From: Mesorhizobium sp. C432A
Lineage (GTDB): Bacteria > Pseudomonadota > Alphaproteobacteria > Rhizobiales > Rhizobiaceae
Reading direction: 5' to 3'
Assembly: GCF_030323145.1 (NCBI RefSeq)
Contig: NZ_CP100470.1
Location: 930,001-994,000 of the forward strand
Length of the DNA stretch: 64,000 nt
Shown here: positions 17,460-24,601 of the stretch, piece by piece
How positions within the stretch are numbered: the first letter of the stretch is position 1
Layout of the letters: every line of letters begins with the position of its first letter
Position numbers and translations under genes: made by a program
Notes under the pieces: model-generated
Databases searched by the model: none
What the model was told of the DNA's origin: nothing
What the model saw: only the letters and a program-made list of their open reading frames with translations

Positions 17460-17975
17460 TCATGACCGCCTCACGCCTTCGCCCAAGACGACGAGAAGCT
17501 CGTCCAATTGCTCGAACGTCTCGCCCATCGCATCCGCCGCCCCGGTACCGGCCGCGTCGAGAGCCTCCTTCGAGGGATAGAGTTCGTGCATGACCAGCAG
17601 CGTATTACCACCCTTTTCCTCGAAGGTCAGCGTGGTGACGGGTCCACCGTCACCACCTTCGTCATTGGTCCAGACAAGGCGTGAGTGCGGTGTCACTTCG
17701 ATATACCTGCCGAAGAATTCGTGAAGGTCCGAGGCGTCGTGGCCGAACACCAGGCGGTACGTGCCTCCGGTACGAGCATCCATCTCACATGAACGCAGGA
17801 ACATGCCCATCGACTTCGGCACCCACCACTGCTTGAACAGCTCGGGCTTGGTCCACGCCTCGAACACGATGCGCGCCGGACCGTTGACTGTTCGCGTGAC
17901 GACCAGCTCGCGCTCGGACTTCCGTTCGACCGTCGTGCGGTTGTTCGTGGGCTCACTCTCGGTTCTTTGGCGCAT
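17460..17975 (-). CDS. SRPBCC (AHSA1-type) domain protein
   Basis: 171 residues with the AHSA1/Aha1-like START fold: VTRTVNGPARIVFEAWTKPELFKQWWVP at the front and ...LTFEEKGGNTLLVMHELYPSKEALDAA near the end. Proteins of this type typically pair with a small ArsR regulator; here the ArsR gene lies upstream and the coding regions overlap by 23 bases, so they are translationally coupled. The ligand is unknown. The role is inferred as a stress-inducible small-molecule-binding or chaperone-like protein. Confidence 0.85.
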   Translation of the reverse strand: MRQRTESEPTNNRTTVERKSERELVVTRTVNGPARIVFEAWTKPELFKQWWVPKSMGMFLRSCEMDARTGGTYRLVFGHDASDLHEFFGRYIEVTPHSRLVWTNDEGGDGGPVTTLTFEEKGGNTLLVMHELYPSKEALDAAGTGAADAMGETFEQLDELLVVLGEGVRRS

Positions 17976-18312
17976 CGGCTTTCTCCTTCCGTTTCAATTC
18001 CTCGACAACCTTGTCCAACTCGTTGAAGCGTGCGTCCCAGAGCAGGCGGTGCCGCTCGATCCAGGCCGCCTCTTCCTCCAGTCCGCGCAGGCCGAGCTTG
18101 CAGGTCCGCACGCGGCCAACCTTCTGCGTGGTGACGAGCCCCGCCTGCTCCAGGACGCCGACGTGCTTCTTCATGCCCGTGAGGGTCATGTGGAACTTTC
18201 CGGCAAGCTCGGTGATCGAAGCGTCTGCGCGTCCGAGCTGCTCCAGAACGCCACGCCGGGTGGCGTCCGAGAGCGCGGCGAACGAGGAATCCAAGTCGGT
18301 ATACTGAACCAT
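17953..18312 (-). CDS. ArsR-family winged-helix regulator
   Basis: 119 residues, a compact ArsR/SmtB-type winged helix (FAALSDATRRGVLEQLGRADASITELAGKFHMTLTGMKKHVGVLEQAGLVTTQKVGRVRTCKL). No metal-binding CxC motif is present, consistent with the non-metal subgroup paired with AHSA1 proteins. The ATG (18310-18312) lies inside a perfect palindrome, suggesting tight autoregulation and a very short or absent leader in the mRNA. Confidence 0.9.
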   Translation of the reverse strand: MVQYTDLDSSFAALSDATRRGVLEQLGRADASITELAGKFHMTLTGMKKHVGVLEQAGLVTTQKVGRVRTCKLGLRGLEEEAAWIERHRLLWDARFNELDKVVEELKRKEKADAPKNRE

Positions 18313-18324
18313 ACGGTTCAGTAT
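18301..18324. promoter_or_regulatory. Palindromic operator overlapping the ArsR start codon
   Basis: Perfect 10-base arms ATACTGAACC (18301-18310) and GGTTCAGTAT (18315-18324) with a 4-base spacer. The ArsR start codon sits at 18310-18312 within the site. Binding of the ArsR protein here would block its own transcription. Confidence 0.65.
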
Positions 18325-18387
18325 TTAGCAGACCGGTTGCCGGGGTGCAAGGGGAGCCGCAGCGTCCTTCCCGCGCATCGCCTCGTA

Positions 18388-19479
18388 TCAGGCGGCGCCC
18401 GGCCGGTTCTCCATCATGGCGCGGCGGGCTGAGCGGCGCCATTCTACGGCGCCGGCGAGGCCGTGCAGCACAGTCTCTGTGGTCGCCCAGTCGATGCAGC
18501 CATCTGTGATGCTCTGGCCATAGACGAGCGGCTTGCCTGATACCACGTCCTGCCGGCCGGCGACGAGATTGCTCTCGATCATGACGCCGATGATACGCTC
18601 GTCCCCTGCTGCCACCTGGCCGGCGACATCGGCCGCCACCTTCGGCTGGTTCTCCGGCTTCTTGCTCGAGTTGGCGTGGCTGACATCGATCATCAGACGG
18701 GGGGCGACGCCGATGCGGGCAAGTTCGACCGAGGCCGCCTCGACGCTCGCCGCATCGTAATTCGGCTGAACGCCGCCGCGCAGGATGACGTGGCAGTCCT
18801 CATTGCCGGTAGTAGTCGCAATGCCGCTGCGTCCGCCCTTGGTCACCGCCATGAAATGATGCGGCTGGGCGGCGGATTTCACCGCCTCGGCGGCGATCCT
18901 GAGATTGCCGTCGGTGCCGTTCTTGAAGCCGACCGGGCAGGACAGGCCGGAAGCCAGTTCGCGGTGGATCTGGCTCTCGGTGGTGCGCGCGCCGATGGCG
19001 CCCCAGGCGACGAGGTCGGCAATGTATTGCGGCGTCGTCATGTCGAGAAATTCGGTGGCCGAGGGCAGGCCGAGATTGTTGACCGCCGACAGCACGTTGC
19101 GCGCCATCCGCAGCCCCTTGTCGATGTTGAAGCTGCCGTCGAGATCGGGATCGTTGATAAGGCCCTTCCAGCCGACAGTCGTGCGCGGCTTTTCGAAATA
19201 GACCCGCATGACGATCTCCAACCGGTCGGACAGGGTCTCGCGCAGCGCCACTAGCCGGCTGGCATAGTCAACGGCCGCGACCGGGTCGTGGATCGAACAC
19301 GGGCCAACGATGACAAGCAGCCGGTCGTCGGTGCCGTTCAAGATGGCATGGGTGGCGTTGCGTGATGCGCTCACGGTGCGCGTTGCCGTCAGCGTGCGCG
19401 GGATCTCCCGCATCACCTCGTCCGGCGTACTCAATTCTCGGATTTCCTTGACCCGAAGATCGTCTGTGGTGGTCAACAC
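18388..19479 (-). CDS. aroG: 3-deoxy-7-phosphoheptulonate synthase (class I DAHP synthase)
   Basis: 363 residues of the AroF/AroG/AroH class I type. Diagnostic segments are LLVIVGPCSIHDPVAAVDYA, RVYFEKPRTTVGWKGLINDPDLDGSFNI, GARTTESQIHRELASGLSCPVGFKNGTDG and DVSHANSSKKPENQ. It condenses phosphoenolpyruvate with erythrose 4-phosphate, the entry step of aromatic amino-acid synthesis. The start is a GTG at 19477-19479 with AGGAG ten bases upstream. Transcription appears to be controlled by an attenuator with a Tyr-Trp-Tyr-Phe leader peptide (19521-19649). The symbol is generic; which of the AroF/G/H feedback types it is cannot be told. Confidence 0.95.
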   Translation of the reverse strand: MLTTTDDLRVKEIRELSTPDEVMREIPRTLTATRTVSASRNATHAILNGTDDRLLVIVGPCSIHDPVAAVDYASRLVALRETLSDRLEIVMRVYFEKPRTTVGWKGLINDPDLDGSFNIDKGLRMARNVLSAVNNLGLPSATEFLDMTTPQYIADLVAWGAIGARTTESQIHRELASGLSCPVGFKNGTDGNLRIAAEAVKSAAQPHHFMAVTKGGRSGIATTTGNEDCHVILRGGVQPNYDAASVEAASVELARIGVAPRLMIDVSHANSSKKPENQPKVAADVAGQVAAGDERIIGVMIESNLVAGRQDVVSGKPLVYGQSITDGCIDWATTETVLHGLAGAVEWRRSARRAMMENRPGAA

Positions 19480-19520
19480 GGCTTTCTGCTCCTGTTTTTA
19501 GGAGACCTGCCGGCTGATAC

Positions 19521-19545
19521 AAAAAAGCCGCCAGGTCTGGCGGCT
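19521..19545 (-). terminator. Attenuator terminator before DAHP synthase
   Basis: On the minus strand, AGCCGCCA and TGGCGGCT pair as an eight-base stem around a GACC loop and are followed by six T residues. It begins 24 bases after the leader-peptide stop and ends about 40 bases before the structural gene. Its 5' arm can instead pair with CTGGCGGC inside the leader coding region (19591-19598), which would prevent termination. Confidence 0.85.
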
Positions 19546-19568
19546 GTTCGGACTTGTTGCTGCAATCT

Positions 19569-19649
19569 TCAGATCGAGCGCAATCCTCCCGCCGCCAGCG
19601 AGCTGCTAAAGTACCAATAGGTGGCGGTCAGGTTGATCATCAGGCTCAT
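19569..19649 (-). CDS. Leader peptide of DAHP synthase attenuator
   Basis: A 26-codon frame starting MSLMINLTATYWYFSSS. Codons 11-14 are Tyr-Trp-Tyr-Phe, all three aromatic products of the pathway the downstream gene starts. Codons 8-10 contain CCGCCA (complement at 19622-19627), which can pair with TGGCGG in codons 18-20 (19591-19598). That same segment can alternatively pair with the 5' arm of the terminator. This gives the classical 1:2 or 2:3 then 3:4 choice. Ribosome stalling at the aromatic codons would mask segment 1 and favour antitermination. The ribosome site is weak and the ATG at codon 4 is an alternative start. Confidence 0.75.
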   Translation of the reverse strand: MSLMINLTATYWYFSSSLAAGGLRSI

Positions 19650-19720
19650 ATAGTCGATGCCGAGGCGCTTGTCACGTGGGGTATGCGGAGACAATTCGGG
19701 ATGGGCCGAATCCTCGCGAT

Positions 19721-19906
19721 TTCGTCATCCCTGGGCGGAGCAGGAGCGAAGCTCCGTCGCGGAGACCCTGGGATCCATTCCGTGACCTGGGCCGTGGAGT
19801 GCGGCGGAGCAGAATTCTGGACCGTAGCAGCGCTCTGAAGTCGCGGCATGGATCCTCGGGTCTGCGCTGCGTCGCTACGCTCCTTGCTCCGCCCGTGGAT
19901 GACGAA
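19721..19906. repeat. Long inverted-repeat element, TTCGTCATCC family
   Basis: TTCGTCATCC at 19721-19730 and GGATGACGAA at 19897-19906 bound a 186-base element. Both ends carry the motifs of the compact repeat at 8265-8326 (GGCGGAGCAGGAGCGAAGCT on the left; its diverged complement on the right). The centre is an unrelated insert-like stretch of about 60 bases. No coding function is apparent. Confidence 0.6.
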
Positions 19907-19952
19907 GTGCCGGCGGTTTCGCCAATCGCCAACACGTATAACGCGGAGCGGC

Positions 19953-20375
19953 TCATGCCGTCCAGGGATCGAAGAGTTCAAGCCCAAAGCCTTCGAAATC
20001 TTTCGTATTGCACGTTGCCAAGGTGAGCTCGTGCGCAATCGCAGTGGCTGCGATCAGGCCGTCCATCGACGACAGACCACGACCGCGGCGCTTCGCAAGA
20101 CCCATCAGGTCGCCCCAGGCCAAGGCAACCGCATCGTTCACCGGCAAAACCCGCTGTTCGAAGCGCTGGGGCAGGTCCCGGGCAAGCCATTCGGCCAGCG
20201 CCTCGCGTTTGCGGCCCTCATCCATCAGAGAGACGCCGCGCCGGATCTCGGCGATCGACACTACGCTGATGAAGGAGCGGTCCTCATCAAGCTCGTCCAG
20301 CCAGCCCAGGACACGTGCGTCAGGCGCTAGCCTCGTCACCTCGGACAGGACATTCGTGTCGAGCAGCAGTCTCAC
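19953..20375 (-). CDS. PIN-domain toxin, VapC/FitB-like ribonuclease
   Basis: 140 residues. It opens with the PIN motif LLLDTNVLSEV, has a central acidic segment (SVVSIAEIRRGV) and the C-terminal SSMDGLIAATAIAHELTLATCNTKDFEGFGL, so the acidic metal-binding residues appear intact. The predicted product is an Mg-dependent endoribonuclease toxin. The start is a GTG overlapping the upstream Phd-type antitoxin stop (GTGA), a normal coupled arrangement. The antitoxin frame is damaged near its start, which makes the state of this locus interesting. Confidence 0.87.
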   Translation of the reverse strand: MRLLLDTNVLSEVTRLAPDARVLGWLDELDEDRSFISVVSIAEIRRGVSLMDEGRKREALAEWLARDLPQRFEQRVLPVNDAVALAWGDLMGLAKRRGRGLSSMDGLIAATAIAHELTLATCNTKDFEGFGLELFDPWTA

Positions 20376-20627
20376 GGCGGCAGGTCACGCGGTTCGTCGC
20401 GCTGACGTTCAAGCTCGAGATCGGCGCCGCGCAGCGGCGAGTCCAGCAGGAACTCGGCAAGCGTACCCTTGCGTGCGATCTTGCGCTGCCATTCCTCGGC
20501 CGAGACGACAACCACGCTTGGTTTGCCGTTCTTGGTGATCGTCTGCGGCGAGGACTGTGCGCGCTCGATGACCTCGGAGAGCCGGGCTTTTGCCCCGGCA
20601 ACCGTCCAGTTGGGATGACGTTAGCAT
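20372..20627 (-). pseudogene. Phd/YefM-type antitoxin with a broken start region
   Basis: About 77 residues of a clear Phd/YefM antitoxin are readable: WTVAGAKARLSEVIERAQ, then TITKNGKPSVVVVSAEEW, then a toxin-binding tail ending in EPRDLPP. In that frame there is no ATG, GTG or TTG before the DNA-binding region: upstream comes TAA at 20621-20623. The ATG at 20625-20627 is in another frame, one base out, and would give MLTHPNWTVAG... if a single T in ACGTCAT were removed. Either a one-base insertion or a nonsense change (ATG CGA TGC TAA from 20632) has disabled it. A sequencing error cannot be excluded. Confidence 0.6.
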
Positions 20628-20698
20628 CGCATGCTCGTGACTAGCCTGACTATCATGACTATGTGGGAATGGCGATGTTGCTGCAACAGGGTTTGAGG

Positions 20699-21493
20699 CT
20701 ACTCCGGCGAGGTCCCCGCGACGTTCTGGTCGTAGTCAACCAGCGAGCCGGTCATGACACCGGATTGCGGGCTGGCCATGTAGCTGATCAGCCGCGCCAG
20801 TTGGTCGGGCTTCACCAGTTGGCCCATGGGCTGGCCGGCCTCTGCCTTTGCCAGCCAGTCGTCGGAGGCACCGTGCCATTTCTTCTGCACGATGTCCTCG
20901 CCCTCGGTGTCCATCCAGCCCGGCAGCACGGCGTTGCAGCGGATGCGGTTGAAACGATAGGCGTTGGCGACGTTCTTGGTCAGCGTCGCCAGCGCGCCCT
21001 TGCTGGAGGAATATGGCGCCAGGAAGGACTGGCCGCAATGCGCCGACATCGACAGCACGTTGACGATCGAGCCCGGCGCCTTCTTGTCCAGCAGATGCGC
21101 CACCACGCCCTGCATCAGGAAGAAGGGACCACGCACATTGGTGTGGAAAATCTGGTCGAACACCTCTTCCGAAGTTTCGACAAGTGAACCACGCGCGGAC
21201 GTGGCGGCGGCGTTGACCAGCGCGTTGATGGTGTCGAAATGCGAGATCGCGGTTGCCACCGCGCGCTTGCAGTCCGCCACTTTCGAGACGTCGGCGCTGA
21301 TGAAGATCGCATCGACGCCGGCCTTCTTGAAGTGGGCGACCGCCTTGTCGCCCTTCTCCTGCGAGCGGCCGATGAGCGCCAGCGCTTTGCAGCCCTCGTC
21401 GGCCAGCGCTTCGGCGACGGCAAAGCCGATGCCTTGCGCGCCGCCGGTGACGATGGCGCGCGTCTTCGAATTGCGATCGGCGGATGTGCTCAT
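20699..21493 (-). CDS. SDR-family NAD(P)-dependent oxidoreductase
   Basis: 264 residues of the classical short-chain dehydrogenase type. The cofactor motif TGGAQGIGFAV is near residue 17, the NAAA-type NAG motif is NALVNAAATSAR, and the catalytic Ser and YxxxK are in VLSMSAHCGQSFLAPYSSSKGAL. It lies 30 bases downstream of iolG and so is probably transcribed with the inositol importer operon. A polyol or inosose-type substrate is a reasonable inference from that context, but the sequence alone does not specify it. Confidence 0.88.
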   Translation of the reverse strand: MSTSADRNSKTRAIVTGGAQGIGFAVAEALADEGCKALALIGRSQEKGDKAVAHFKKAGVDAIFISADVSKVADCKRAVATAISHFDTINALVNAAATSARGSLVETSEEVFDQIFHTNVRGPFFLMQGVVAHLLDKKAPGSIVNVLSMSAHCGQSFLAPYSSSKGALATLTKNVANAYRFNRIRCNAVLPGWMDTEGEDIVQKKWHGASDDWLAKAEAGQPMGQLVKPDQLARLISYMASPQSGVMTGSLVDYDQNVAGTSPE

Positions 21494-21523
21494 CGCTCTG
21501 CTCCTGTGCCTTGGTTCCGGTTC

Positions 21524-22519
21524 TTACTTGTCGAGACGGACGGTCTTGCCTGATGTCGCCGACTTCAGCGCGGCATCGGCCAGCTTCAGCGCCACGAGGC
21601 CGTCGGCGCCGCTTGGCGATGCCTTCTTGCCCGAGGTTGCAGCAGTGATGAAAGCGGCAATCTCGATGGCGTAGGCGTCGAGATAGCGGGTCATGAAGAA
21701 GTCGTGCAGCGGCGGGCGCGTATAGCCCTTCTCATTGGCGACCTCGATCGACACCGGCCGCTGGTTCTCGGCGGCGACCATGCCCTTGGAGCCATGCACC
21801 TCGATGCGCTGGTCGTAGCCATAGGTGGCGCGGCGCGAATTGGAGATGACGGCCTGCTTGCCGGACGCGGTTTCGAGGATGACGCTGACAGAGTCGAAAT
21901 CGCCCGCTTCGCCGATCTTCTCGTCGACCAGAACCGAGGCATGGGCGCTGACCGCGACCACCTCTTCGCCGAGCAGGAAGCGCGCCATGTCGAAATCGTG
22001 GATTGTCATGTCGCGAAAGATGCCGCCCGAGCGCTTGATGTAGTCGACGGGCGGCGCACCTGGATCGCGCGAGGTGATGGTGACCATCTCGACCTTGCCG
22101 ATGGCGCCGTCGTCGATCGCCTTGCGCACGGCGGCGAAATGCGGATCGAAGCGGCGGTTGAAACCGACCATCAGCGTCGCCTTGGCCTTGTCGACCACCG
22201 CCAGGCATTTCTCGACGCGCTTGACGTCGAGGTCGATCGGCTTCTCGCAGAAGATCGCCTTGCCGGCCTTGGCGAAACGCTCGATCAGATCGGCATGGGT
22301 GTCGGTCGGCGTGCAGATGACCACGGCGTCGACGTCCTTGGCCTTCTCGATCGCGTCGATGGTGCGCACTTCGGCGCCATAGGCGGTTGCCAACTCGGTC
22401 GCGGCCTTTTCAAAAGCGTCGGCAACGGCCACCAGTCTGGCCTGCGGGTTGGAGCCGACGGCGCGGGCATGGACCTTGCCGATGCGGCCGGCACCGAGGA
22501 GGGCGAAACGAACAGTCAT
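21524..22519 (-). CDS. iolG: Inositol 2-dehydrogenase IolG
   Basis: 331-residue Gfo/Idh/MocA dehydrogenase of normal IolG length. The Rossmann motif is FALLGAGRIGKVHARAV, followed by the catalytic-region AIFCEKPIDLDV with the family EKP lysine, then VGFNRRFDPHFAAVRKAID and the histidine-containing GGIFRDMTIHDFDMARFLLGE. It oxidises myo-inositol to 2-keto-myo-inositol with NAD. It follows the importer ATPase gene by 113 bases that contain two hairpins, and precedes the SDR gene. Rhizopine MocA is a relative, so activity on related cyclitols is possible. Confidence 0.92.
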   Translation of the reverse strand: MTVRFALLGAGRIGKVHARAVGSNPQARLVAVADAFEKAATELATAYGAEVRTIDAIEKAKDVDAVVICTPTDTHADLIERFAKAGKAIFCEKPIDLDVKRVEKCLAVVDKAKATLMVGFNRRFDPHFAAVRKAIDDGAIGKVEMVTITSRDPGAPPVDYIKRSGGIFRDMTIHDFDMARFLLGEEVVAVSAHASVLVDEKIGEAGDFDSVSVILETASGKQAVISNSRRATYGYDQRIEVHGSKGMVAAENQRPVSIEVANEKGYTRPPLHDFFMTRYLDAYAIEIAAFITAATSGKKASPSGADGLVALKLADAALKSATSGKTVRLDK

Positions 22520-22613
22520 GGGGTATTTCCTCTAGGGGGATGGGTTCGAGAGAGTTGTGTCTCCACCTTCCTTTTGAGAAAGGTGGCAAGATAATTTTTC
22601 GAGCACGCCAGAA

Positions 22614-22633
22614 AACAGGATGACCATCCTGTT
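22614..22633 (-). terminator. Hairpin immediately after the importer ATPase gene
   Basis: On the minus strand, AACAGGAT and ATCCTGTT pair around GGTC, followed by TTC. The run of T is short, so it may be a partial terminator that reduces read-through into iolG. A second hairpin (CCACCTT...AAGGTGG) lies at about 22563-22586. Confidence 0.45.
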
Positions 22634-23415
22634 CAGGCCGCGAGTTCCGCCTCCCCGGTCTTGGCGCCGGTGATGTAGGAGACGATGTCGTTGCCGTCGG
22701 TGTTTTCCTTGCGCAGGTTGGCGACGATGCGGCCGCGCCGGAAGACGACGATGCGATCGCACAGGTCGAACACCTGGCGCATGTTGTGGCTGATCAGGAT
22801 CAGCGGCTCGCCATTGTCCTTCAGCGTGCGGATGATGTTCTCGACCTGCGCCGTCTCCTGCACGCCAAGGGCTGCCGTCGGCTCGTCCATGATGATCAGC
22901 TTGGAGGCGAAGGTCGCGGTCCGGGCGATCGCAACGCACTGGCGCTGGCCGCCCGACATGTGGCGAATGGTGTTCGACAAATTGGGGATTTTCACTGCCG
23001 TGCGGATCAGCGCCGCCTCGGTCGCCTTGCGCATGTATTTGCGGTCGAGGATCGAGAACGGCCCGAGATTGAAAAGCACCTTTTCGCGGCCGAGGAACAG
23101 GTTCGACGGCACGTCGAGATCGTCGGCCAGCGCCAGGTTCTGGAACACGGTCTCGATGCCCGCCGTGCGCGCTTCGATCGGCCCGGCAAAATTCACTTCC
23201 CTGCCGTCGAACCAGATCTGGCCGCTGGTGCGTTGCTCGACGGCGGTGATCTGGCGCACGAAGGTCGATTTGCCGGCGCCATTGTCGCCCATGATGGCGA
23301 CATGCTCGCCCTTGCGCAGCTCGAAATTCGCGCCTTCCAGCGCGTGCACGCCGCCATAACGCTTGGTCAGGTTTTCGGTCTTCAGGACGATGTCTGTCGT
23401 GGAGATATCTGGCAT
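22633..23415 (-). CDS. iatA: Inositol-type sugar ABC transporter ATP-binding protein
   Basis: 260 residues with a single ABC domain: Walker A MGDNGAGKSTFV, signature HMSGGQRQCVAIARTATF and Walker B LIIMDEPTAALGV. Single-domain ATPases of this kind partner type I sugar-binding proteins in the FrcA/IatA-like subgroup. ATG at 23413-23415 is chosen because homology begins there (MPDISTTDIVLKTENLTKRYGG); it lies two bases after the permease stop. Assignment to inositol rests on the operon with iolG and the nearby iol genes. Confidence 0.88.
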   Translation of the reverse strand: MPDISTTDIVLKTENLTKRYGGVHALEGANFELRKGEHVAIMGDNGAGKSTFVRQITAVEQRTSGQIWFDGREVNFAGPIEARTAGIETVFQNLALADDLDVPSNLFLGREKVLFNLGPFSILDRKYMRKATEAALIRTAVKIPNLSNTIRHMSGGQRQCVAIARTATFASKLIIMDEPTAALGVQETAQVENIIRTLKDNGEPLILISHNMRQVFDLCDRIVVFRRGRIVANLRKENTDGNDIVSYITGAKTGEAELAA

Positions 23416-23417
23416 GG

Positions 23418-24494
23418 TCAAGCCCTCAATGCCCGCATGCGCTGGCGCCATTGGTCGAGAACGACCGCGCCGACGATGATCACGCCCTTGACCATCTCCT
23501 GATAGTAGGCGTCGAGGCGCAGGAAGGTGAAGCCGGAAATGATGACGCCGAAGATCAGCGAGCCGATCACGGTGCCGACGATCGAGCCGCGGCCGCCCGA
23601 CAAAGAGACGCCGCCGATGACCGCCATTGCGATGGCGTCGAGCTCGTACATGACGCCCATGCCGGACTGTGCCGTCAGGTTCTTGGAGGAGAGCACGATG
23701 GCGGCCAGCGCGGCGAGGATGCCGGCAATGACGTAGACGAGGATCTTGTGGTTGGCGATCTTGATGCCGGACATGCGCGCGGCATCCTCGTTGGAGCCGA
23801 TGGCATAGCAATGCTTGCCGTAGCGTGTGTAGGTCATGATCAGCTGGAACAGCACCGCCAGCGACAGGAAGATGATGACCGGCATCAGCCCCTTGCCGAT
23901 ACCAGCGAAACTTTCGGTCGGAAACGAGATCGGCTGACCCTTGGACCACCATTTGGCAATGCCGCGCGCGGTCACCATCATGCCGAGCGTGGCAATGAAC
24001 GGCGGAATGCGCGTGTATGCAATCAAGGAGCCGTTGACGAGACCGGCGAGCAGACCGCAGCCGATGGCGACTAGTACCGGCACGATGACCGGCAGGTCGG
24101 TCCAGCCTTGCGCCAGGAACATCGCCTTGGGGTTGGGGTTACCGTTGACCGTCGCCACCTGGGCAAAACTCATGGCGATCATGGCGGTGGCGCCGACGAT
24201 CGAGCCCGAGGACAAGTCGATGCCGCCGCAAATGATCACCTGCGTGACGCCGATGGCGATGATGCCGACGATCGACACCTGCAGGATGATGATCTGCAGG
24301 CGGGCCTCATTGAAGATCCCGGCGACGTTGTCGCGCGTGTTGAACAGGAAGCTGTCGCCAAGAAAGATGCGGCCGATCATTTCGAAGATGACGACCAGAA
24401 TGACCAGCGCCAGGAAGACGTTGAATTCGGCCGGCCATGTCCGCCTCTTCGCGTCATAGCTGACCCCGCCGACGCCATGAGATGTCTGTGACAT
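23418..24494 (-). CDS. iatP: Inositol-type sugar ABC transporter permease
   Basis: 358-residue inner-membrane permease of the BPD_transp_2 family with about ten hydrophobic segments. Typical features are IICGGIDLSSGSIVGATAMIAM in the first half and IGSNEDAARMSGIKI before the last helices. The later GGVSLSGGRGSIVGTVIGSLI is also the family pattern. It is encoded between the binding-protein and ATPase genes on the minus strand, with tight spacing to the ATPase. Substrate assignment to inositols is by context. Confidence 0.89.
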   Translation of the reverse strand: MSQTSHGVGGVSYDAKRRTWPAEFNVFLALVILVVIFEMIGRIFLGDSFLFNTRDNVAGIFNEARLQIIILQVSIVGIIAIGVTQVIICGGIDLSSGSIVGATAMIAMSFAQVATVNGNPNPKAMFLAQGWTDLPVIVPVLVAIGCGLLAGLVNGSLIAYTRIPPFIATLGMMVTARGIAKWWSKGQPISFPTESFAGIGKGLMPVIIFLSLAVLFQLIMTYTRYGKHCYAIGSNEDAARMSGIKIANHKILVYVIAGILAALAAIVLSSKNLTAQSGMGVMYELDAIAMAVIGGVSLSGGRGSIVGTVIGSLIFGVIISGFTFLRLDAYYQEMVKGVIIVGAVVLDQWRQRMRALRA

Positions 24495-24552
24495 GTCTGT
24501 CCTCCGTGAGGCGGCATTTGCCCTCCCGCACGTAAGGGCGGTGAGGGAAACG

Positions 24553-24579
24553 GGAGCGGCGCGATTGATGCGCCGCTCC
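24553..24579 (-). other. Hairpin between binding-protein and permease genes
   Basis: Perfect ten-base arms GGAGCGGCGC/GCGCCGCTCC with a seven-base loop and no T run. As in the first importer (2056-2115), this is probably an mRNA-stabilising or processing structure that favours binding-protein expression. Confidence 0.5.
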
Positions 24580-24601
24580 GTTAGTCGAACGAGTCGCCGG
24601 C

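Larger units (their letters stand above)
19480..19952. other. Leader and repeat region upstream of DAHP synthase
   Basis: This 473-base gap holds the DAHP synthase leader peptide, its attenuator hairpins and, further upstream, the 186-base inverted-repeat element at 19721-19906. No other gene is convincing. Confidence 0.6.

Noticed and set aside
19721..19906. Insertion sequence at the long inverted repeat
   Set aside because: The element is only 186 bases, has no transposase frame and no target duplication that I can see; it fits a palindromic intergenic repeat.
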